The notes beneath the pieces were generated by a model. It was not told the origin of the DNA. It made no database searches and was given only the letters and a program-made list of their open reading frames with translations. A program made the position numbers and the translations under genes. Positions 8,001 through 10,859 of a stretch of DNA of 10,859 nucleotides are shown here, one piece after another (the first letter of the stretch is position 1; the number at the start of each line of letters is the position of its first letter). Source of the DNA: JBHEPS01 sp046261635 (lineage in GTDB: Bacteria; Acidobacteriota; Thermoanaerobaculia; Gp7-AA8); contig JBHEOL010000113.1 in the NCBI GenBank assembly GCA_046261635.1, positions 1 through 10,859 of the forward strand, written 5' to 3'.

Positions 8001-8111
8001 GTGGCGGGCGAGCGAATCTCCCGCGGGGCGAAGGCTCTCGATGTGCTCGGCCAGGGGGGTGGTGAGATCGTGGTAGCGGCCGAAATGGAGGGAGATGGGA
8101 GCGGGTGGCAT
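5088..8111 (-). CDS. addB: AddB-type subunit, inactivated helicase plus 4Fe-4S PD-(D/E)XK nuclease
   Basis: A 1007-residue partner of the downstream AddA-like protein. The N-terminal region (PVELIVPSRAAATAVARALL, then TPEGFALALLQ) resembles the AddB/RecC helicase-like fold, but I find no Walker A GxxxxGK(T/S), so it is probably not an ATPase. The middle has the family block FGVAMQQEEFP near residue 530, followed by LLVNDDRRTLG and EEERLLFELL. The C-terminal nuclease shows GRIDRVD (D861) and VVDYKTGKG (D876, K878), then ALQLPLYALA. Four cysteines, C705 (FGVCPHRFF) and C969, C972, C978 (CDWCAVGRWC), match the AddB-type iron-sulphur staple that frames the nuclease domain. The ATG at 8111 lacks a Shine-Dalgarno sequence but has TAGAAT 12 nt upstream. 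AddAB normally acts in recombinational repair and degradation of foreign linear DNA. The four-base overlap with the next gene indicates translational coupling. Confidence 0.88.
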   Translation of the reverse strand: MPPAPISLHFGRYHDLTTPLAEHIESLRPAGDSLARHLAHPVELIVPSRAAATAVARALLARYPAGVAGIELRTPEGFALALLQRTGRYPRLAGESHQRLAMIAAAKRAKAPLRAVDGLAPLLQRSWRDVRDSDLSIEELRARAPRGSRPKINSLTEVWQRYEGSIRAAGLLDPADLLRESAWSIERGGMDPRRQIVFGFYDLTGLQQKLLFALYRAGALDSFWIPIPLVEGAIAPGYDYARPLIDSLDRLGRSAGNEPEQHDHTSSGRASFAISGHPAQPREVREVVSRIRAMIDGGTPATEIAVVARSVDDRLAALMAREARAFRLEITPRRGRRLAAHPWGRAVLDLLRIRRERFHREVIVSLAAAPFRKGTIPDGVHAADLDDAARRAEIPGGNSARIRRMVPSVVPWLQARIELLAETVAAFERMSRGTDEPKRASMWAEWLERITDSLRFRIEEDLAAAESLAGLAELLRMPALTETTLDALELAALLGSLPDLPAETPAEESVWFGDLMSFRGRSFTHVFGVAMQQEEFPQRRSEDVLLVNDDRRTLGVREIADGREEERLLFELLRDGATGTLHLSYSAGDGIRRSWRPSMFLKDLALGTAADEAERSRIVRSFDRWVAGQETGSASASSTPDQAAARIVSGGDASHLLSRQLRLVTASGTRSVHDGHLSPSPSFETAIASRLLELSPRRVETFGVCPHRFFLETVLRIADVEEPEWELELTQRRRGLLEHRILERFYRNLPETDLLAMAGEEGLLPASKERLRDLLDSEFDQHERQYPAASALLRRIERKLALRILERFLVRDMNDLAARDLRPRWFELSFGSSGRDEREPDFPPVSIEVGGSEIRLRGRIDRVDISPDGKRIRVVDYKTGKGNRQARIEEKIEKGHALQLPLYALAAGSIFGAAPSAISAAILPIRSDADAERFTFELAFVHEILLDHLGRLARSARSGLFPAIPGGDCDWCAVGRWCRVRHTREEARLVRPFEAMSYLRLLEEAPE

Positions 8112-8123
8112 CGGGCGGTCCCG

Positions 8124-8129
8124 ATTCTA
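8124..8129 (-). promoter_or_regulatory. Candidate -10 element of addB-addA, leaderless type
   Basis: TAGAAT on the minus strand ends 12 nt before the addB ATG, and no Shine-Dalgarno motif lies between them. It faces away from TATAAT at 8167-8172, so the two putative promoters share the 72-bp divergent gap and their -35 regions would overlap. No convincing -35 hexamer is visible. Pattern-based call. Confidence 0.45.
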
Positions 8130-8166
8130 CAGGAGGGTTCCGCATGGTGGGCGGGACCGCGAAACC

Positions 8167-8172
8167 TATAAT
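8167..8172 (+). promoter_or_regulatory. Consensus -10 element of the VanZ-regulator operon, leaderless type
   Basis: A perfect TATAAT hexamer ends 11 nt before the ATG of the VanZ-family gene. A start about 7 nt downstream would leave a leader of about 5 nt, too short for a Shine-Dalgarno sequence, and none is seen. The expected -35 position (about 8144-8149, ATGGTG) is a weak match to TTGACA. In DNA this rich in G+C, an exact TATAAT at this spacing is unlikely to be chance. Confidence 0.55.
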
Positions 8173-8183
8173 GCTCACGCACG

Positions 8184-8663
8184 ATGTCGGGAAAAGACGC
8201 ACGAATCGTCACGATTCACCGGGGAACGACGTTCCTGCTGCTCCTGCTGACCACGGTCGCCATCCTCGGGCTGACGCTCTATGCCTCGGGAAAGGCCTAT
8301 ACGAAGGTCGATCCGGAGCCGTTCCGGGAGATTCGGGTGCTGACGCAAAAACTCTCCGAGGGGCCGATGCGGACCGAGACGATCGTCGCCCTGACGATGC
8401 CTATCGTATTGAATATTCTGCTTTTCATGCCGTGGGGTTTCTTCATGTTCCTGCTGCTCGACCGTCCGAGCAGGCCCGCTTTCCAGACTTATTTGTGGAC
8501 CCTGCTCCTCGCGATGGCATTCAGTTCGCTGGTAGAGGCGTGGCAATACTTTCTTCCCACGCGCGTGACGGACGTGAACGACATCATCTGGAACGGCGCC
8601 GGGGCCCTGACGGGGGCCGTCTACGGCCATCTCAGGCGGCGGGTTCGCGTGGTGTTCGAATAG
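8184..8663 (+). CDS. VanZ family membrane protein
   Basis: A 159-residue protein with the VanZ-like domain. VanZ-family proteins are small integral membrane proteins; VanZ of enterococcal Tn1546 gives teicoplanin resistance by an unclear mechanism, and most relatives have no known function. Hydrophobic segments lie near residues 17-38, 66-90, 102-122 and 136-150. Family-type features include NILLFMPWGFF in the second helix, FSSLVEAWQYFLPTR with its conserved Ser, Glu and Gln, and TDVNDIIWNGAGALTGAVYG, where the Asp and Asn-Gly positions are typical. The ATG at 8184 follows TATAAT closely and has no Shine-Dalgarno sequence. It is the first gene of a compact plus-strand run; its stop codon overlaps the Shine-Dalgarno sequence of the response regulator gene. 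It carries no other resistance gene nearby, so calling it a resistance determinant would be unjustified. Confidence 0.88.
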   Translation: MSGKDARIVTIHRGTTFLLLLLTTVAILGLTLYASGKAYTKVDPEPFREIRVLTQKLSEGPMRTETIVALTMPIVLNILLFMPWGFFMFLLLDRPSRPAFQTYLWTLLLAMAFSSLVEAWQYFLPTRVTDVNDIIWNGAGALTGAVYGHLRRRVRVVFE

Positions 8664-8666
8664 GAG
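8662..8666 (+). promoter_or_regulatory. Shine-Dalgarno sequence deciding the GTG start of the response regulator
   Basis: AGGAG overlaps the TAG stop of the VanZ gene and stands 9 nt before GTG at 8676. It supports GTG as the start and indicates translation from the same transcript as the upstream gene. Confidence 0.6.
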
Positions 8667-8675
8667 CTCGGGGCA

Positions 8676-9035
8676 GTGATTCTGATCGTTGAAGATGACC
8701 CACAGGTCGCCAGGCTGATCGCTCTCGTGCTGCAGAGGAACGGGTACCGAGGCGAGATCGTGTCTGACGGGAAAGTCGCGCTGGACAGGATCAAGCAGGA
8801 GAAACCGGAGGCGATCTTCGCCGATCTGACCATCCGCGGGATGGGGGGAGAAGCGCTCTGCGTGAGCCTGAAGGGAGACCAGGAGCTCGGAAAGATCCCG
8901 TTCATCATCCTCTCGGGCGATCGAGACATCGCCGAGAAGGCCCGCTCCTGCGGGGCCGACGATCATCTCGGCAAACCTTTTGAATTCGACGATCTCATCC
9001 GACTGGTGAAAAAGTATGTCGAACGAAATCAGTGA
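8676..9035 (+). CDS. Single-domain response regulator (CheY-like receiver)
   Basis: A 119-residue stand-alone receiver domain with no output domain. The conserved residues are all present: acidic pocket E6-D7-D8 in LIVEDDP, phospho-acceptor D50 in IFADLTIRG, the conserved Ser at S80 in IILSGDRD, and K100 in LGKPFEFDDL. It should be phosphorylated by a histidine kinase and signal by protein-protein contact. No kinase gene is in this window, so its partner is encoded elsewhere. GTG at 8676 fits the start of the first beta strand (MILIVEDD) and has a well-placed AGGAG. Its last 20 bases overlap the start of the next gene in another frame, which suggests that the two products are made together and may work together. 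Confidence 0.92.
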   Translation: MILIVEDDPQVARLIALVLQRNGYRGEIVSDGKVALDRIKQEKPEAIFADLTIRGMGGEALCVSLKGDQELGKIPFIILSGDRDIAEKARSCGADDHLGKPFEFDDLIRLVKKYVERNQ

Positions 9036-9627
9036 GCCCATCATCAACGAGACGGACCCCGTGGACCGGCTCGTTCATCAGCTTCTCCGCGAGGGTTTCG
9101 AGCCGCTTCACGAAGGGGAGGGAGAAGGGGAGCGTATCTACCGGCGCGATGAGCAGGTTCTGTTCGCCTCGGGTGAAACCGTCTTCCATCTGATCGATTT
9201 CCCCCGCTTCGACGACAAGACGCTCAGCCAGGCGGTCGACACGATCGCGAACCTCTATCGCGCCCGCGGTGCCGGGCAGAAAGCACTCTCGGTCTTTCAG
9301 ACCCGCACGGTCTACGTCTGCATCATCGCGCGGGACGACTCGCCGCACTACGAAAGCCTCGGGCGCCACGTCACGGTTGCCGGCGGCGCGACCCTGATCC
9401 CGGTCGTCGTCGTTCCCGAGATCAATCAGGTCGTCTATCCCGTCGTCTCGGGCGAGCGCCGCTCCGGCACGATCCAGCCCCGCATCGAGTTCCTTCAGTA
9501 CCTTCTCGGCGAGCGCCGCGAACCGGTCGAGATGCACCGCCAGACCGTCCGCACCTTCTGGTTCTCCGCCGCCGTCGTCGGCCTGCTGCTGGTCGGCGTG
9601 GTCATCTCGATGATCTTCTCGGTGTGA
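9016..9627 (+). CDS. Unknown protein with a single C-terminal membrane anchor, coupled to the response regulator
   Basis: A 203-residue protein I do not recognise. Residues 1-175 are soluble and mixed in composition. They include a short acidic and glycine-rich loop near 33-40 (EGEGEGE), a beta-rich middle (QVLFASGETVFHLIDFP; TVYVCIIARDD) and a hydrophobic strand near 123-140 (GATLIPVVVVPEINQVVY). Residues about 180-203 form one strongly hydrophobic helix (FWFSAAVVGLLLVGVVISM) ending two or three residues before the stop, so the protein looks tail-anchored with its soluble domain in the cytoplasm. There is no signal peptide. ATG at 9016 has GGTGA 6 nt upstream and overlaps the regulator gene by 20 bp. 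It might be a membrane-tethered partner of the receiver; this is inference from position only. Heptamer repeats begin just after its TGA. Confidence 0.7.
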   Translation: MSNEISEPIINETDPVDRLVHQLLREGFEPLHEGEGEGERIYRRDEQVLFASGETVFHLIDFPRFDDKTLSQAVDTIANLYRARGAGQKALSVFQTRTVYVCIIARDDSPHYESLGRHVTVAGGATLIPVVVVPEINQVVYPVVSGERRSGTIQPRIEFLQYLLGERREPVEMHRQTVRTFWFSAAVVGLLLVGVVISMIFSV

Positions 9628-9628
9628 G

Positions 9629-9898
9629 AAAAGGCAAGTCAGAAGGCAGAAGCCAGAAGAAAAGGCAGAAGTCAGAAGGCAGAAGGCAGAAGGAAAGTCA
9701 AAGGCAAAGACCGCGGGCTGAAACGGCTGACGGGAGTCGGCGACAGAGAATACTTCTGGCTTCTGGCTTCTGGCTTCTGGCTTCTGGCTTCTGCCTTTGC
9801 CTTTACTTCTGCCTTCTGCCTTCTGCCTTCTGACTTGCTTTACTGCCTTCTGCCTTCTGCCTTGCTTTACTGCCTTCTGCCTTCTGACTTGCCTTTTT
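9629..9898. repeat. R4: large heptamer-repeat element between convergent genes
   Basis: Left block (9629-9710) consists of AGAAGGC/AGAAGTC units with the inner end AAAGTCAAAGGCAAAG; right block (9752-9898) of the complementary units. The outer ends 9629-9652 and 9874-9897 form a perfect 24-bp inverted repeat. The centre (9711-9751) is GC-rich and not repeated. The right block includes five perfect TTCTGGC copies (9754-9788), then TTTGCCTTTACTTCTGCC, then two 27-bp units (9839-9865 and 9866-9892) differing at one base. The element fills the gap between the plus-strand operon and the AAA+ gene and forms the 3' end of the latter's coding sequence. As RNA from either strand it could fold into a long stem and serve as a bidirectional terminator; this is inferred. 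Confidence 0.85.
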
Positions 9899-10859
9899 GA
9901 CTCTCTCCTCGTCGATCATGAGGATTTTTCTTCCGTCCTCGGCTTCCGGAGCCGCGGGGGCGAACTCGAGGTCTCGGATGACCTTGCGGAAGATCTCCTT
10001 CAGGGCTCGGGCGCCGAGGCGCTTGTGGCGGCTCGCTTCCCAGGCGATGGCGCGAATCGCGCCACGGGTGATCTGGAGATCGATGTCGAACCGGCGGAAG
10101 TAGTCGCGCGCCTCGCGGAAGATCGACCCCTCCGGCTCGACGAAGATGCGGGCGAGCTGTTCCTCGACGAGGTCGTTGAGGACGACGATCGATTCGAAAC
10201 GCGAGAGGAACTGCGGCGTGATGCCGTACTGGAACACATCCTCATAGCGGAGGTGCTCGCGCAGGTGGAAGGGAAGCTCCTCCCTGACCTCACCCGAGCT
10301 CGAGACGACGACGATGGGTCGCAGCGGGGCGGCCTCCGTGCCGGAGAGGACGCGGCGGAGCACCGCGTCGTACAGCTCCTCGAAAGCACCGCCGGCGACG
10401 AAGAGCATTCTCGAGGTGTTGATCGCGAGCGGCCCGAGCGGCTCGTCGGGAGGCTCGAACTCGAGGTTCTCGTTCTCCATGAGCGTCAGTAGCGCTTCCT
10501 GGGCGACGATGCCGCGGACGTTCGGCATCGCTCCGACGTGTGCGCGGATCTTGTCGACCTCGTCGATGAAAACGATCCCTTCCTCTACCGACCGGAGAAT
10601 CGCCGCCGGCTCAGCCGAGCGGCCGAGCTGCCGCCGCGCGTTCCGCCACAGTCGCGCGAGAACGGTCTTCCCGTACCCTCCATGCTCCTCGGCGAGCACG
10701 TTCGCGTTGATCCGGATGACGTTCGCGGCGCCCGCGCCGCTCGAGGTGATCCATCCCTCGACTGCCTTCATCATGGTCGTCTTGCCGCTGCCCGAGTTCC
10801 CGATCAACAGCATGTTCGGCGCCGCATGCCCGCCCAGGTGCTTGACGATCGCCACCGAC
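9803..10859 (-). CDS. ClpX-like AAA+ ATPase, 5' end beyond the window, repeat-encoded C-terminal tail
   Basis: The open frame runs off the right edge, so the start is missing; 351 residues are visible. Walker A is IGNSGSGKTTM near visible residue 20, Walker B GIVFIDEVDK near 95, then QEALLTLMENENLEFEPP. MLFVAGGAFEEL matches the ClpX sensor region ILFICGGAFDGL, and GITPQFLSRFESIVVLNDL matches the ClpX GLIPEFIGRLP block. LGARALKEIFRKVIRDLEF corresponds to the sensor-2 and C-terminal subdomain. It is not ordinary ClpX: the GYVGED pore loop is replaced by HGGYGKTV, and no IGF ClpP-binding loop is seen. Any zinc-binding N-domain would be outside the window. It probably remodels or unfolds proteins, but its substrate is unknown. 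After DEERVKK the last 30 residues are repeats of the type KASQKAEGS, encoded by the heptamer element, and the TAA stop comes from its TAAAGG end. Confidence 0.85.
   Translation of the reverse strand, partial: SVAIVKHLGGHAAPNMLLIGNSGSGKTTMMKAVEGWITSSGAGAANVIRINANVLAEEHGGYGKTVLARLWRNARRQLGRSAEPAAILRSVEEGIVFIDEVDKIRAHVGAMPNVRGIVAQEALLTLMENENLEFEPPDEPLGPLAINTSRMLFVAGGAFEELYDAVLRRVLSGTEAAPLRPIVVVSSSGEVREELPFHLREHLRYEDVFQYGITPQFLSRFESIVVLNDLVEEQLARIFVEPEGSIFREARDYFRRFDIDLQITRGAIRAIAWEASRHKRLGARALKEIFRKVIRDLEFAPAAPEAEDGRKILMIDEERVKKASQKAEGSKARQKAEGSKASQKAEGRRQK
9806..9895 (-). repeat. In-frame 27-bp (9-residue) repeats forming the tail of the AAA+ ATPase
   Basis: Read on the coding strand, the segment encodes KASQKAEGS, KARQKAEGS and KASQKAEGR, then RQK before TAA. 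The DNA units are 27 bp (TTTACTGCC, TTCTGCCTT, CTG(C/A)CTTGC on the plus strand), each built of heptamers plus a short junction. Because 27 is a multiple of three, unit gain or loss keeps the frame. The tail is highly basic, polar and probably unstructured. Confidence 0.8.

Noticed and set aside
1885..8111. A new anti-phage defence system made of the helicase-nuclease pair
   Set aside because: Both proteins show the full architecture of AddA and AddB, including the AddB-type cysteine set and gene overlap, so a housekeeping repair complex explains them. No other defence gene is present.
8184..8663. VanZ homologue as part of a glycopeptide-resistance cluster
   Set aside because: No VanR/S/H/A/X-type genes are nearby. 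VanZ-domain proteins are widespread in bacteria with no resistance role shown.
9629..9898. CRISPR array
   Set aside because: The repeat unit is 7 bp, tandem and without unique spacers of regular length, and no cas gene is present.
9624..10492. Plus-strand frames rich in AFCLLPS-type peptides
   Set aside because: These arise from reading TTCTGCC heptamers, which have no stop codons in any frame, and then from the antisense of the AAA+ gene.

Overview
The window comes from a high-GC bacterium (coding DNA looks roughly 65-70% G+C, with codon third positions mostly G or C). No rRNA, tRNA or lineage-specific marker is present. The gene families and the apparent leaderless starts would suit an Acidobacteriota-like or similar environmental lineage, but that is a guess. 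I see no phage, plasmid, CRISPR or insertion-sequence genes.

Layout. On the minus strand, from right to left, a divergent intergenic gap (8112-8183) starts the addB-addA pair. This encodes an AddAB-type helicase-nuclease for double-strand-break end processing, with the second gene starting at a GTG that overlaps the first gene's TGA. Next comes a BFD-like [2Fe-2S] protein, a truncated ArsC/Spx-family remnant lying in frame just after its stop codon, and a small three-helix membrane protein. Last is a MarC-family membrane protein. On the plus strand, 8184-9627 carries a compact three-gene run: a VanZ-family membrane protein, a single-domain response regulator, and an unrecognised protein with one C-terminal membrane helix. 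At the right edge a ClpX-like AAA+ ATPase, cut by the window end, converges on that run.

The most unusual part is not a gene. Four intergenic loci (1-116, 812-958, 1676-1893, 9629-9898) consist of 7-bp tandem repeats of two classes, AGAAGGC and CTAGGGG, plus variants, arranged as long inverted repeats. Two loci have perfect or near-perfect 26-40 bp arms around spacers that themselves look homologous, so this is a dispersed element family rather than chance simple sequence. Every locus lies at the 3' end of a gene. Three genes have their stop codons inside a repeat, and the AAA+ ATPase has gained a C-terminal tail of about 30 residues encoded by it. The only divergent promoter gap has no repeat.

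Three genes (marC, addB and the VanZ gene) have a TAnnnT -10-like hexamer ending 10-12 nt upstream of the ATG and no obvious Shine-Dalgarno sequence, which fits leaderless or near-leaderless transcripts. Internal operon genes instead rely on a Shine-Dalgarno sequence or on overlap coupling.
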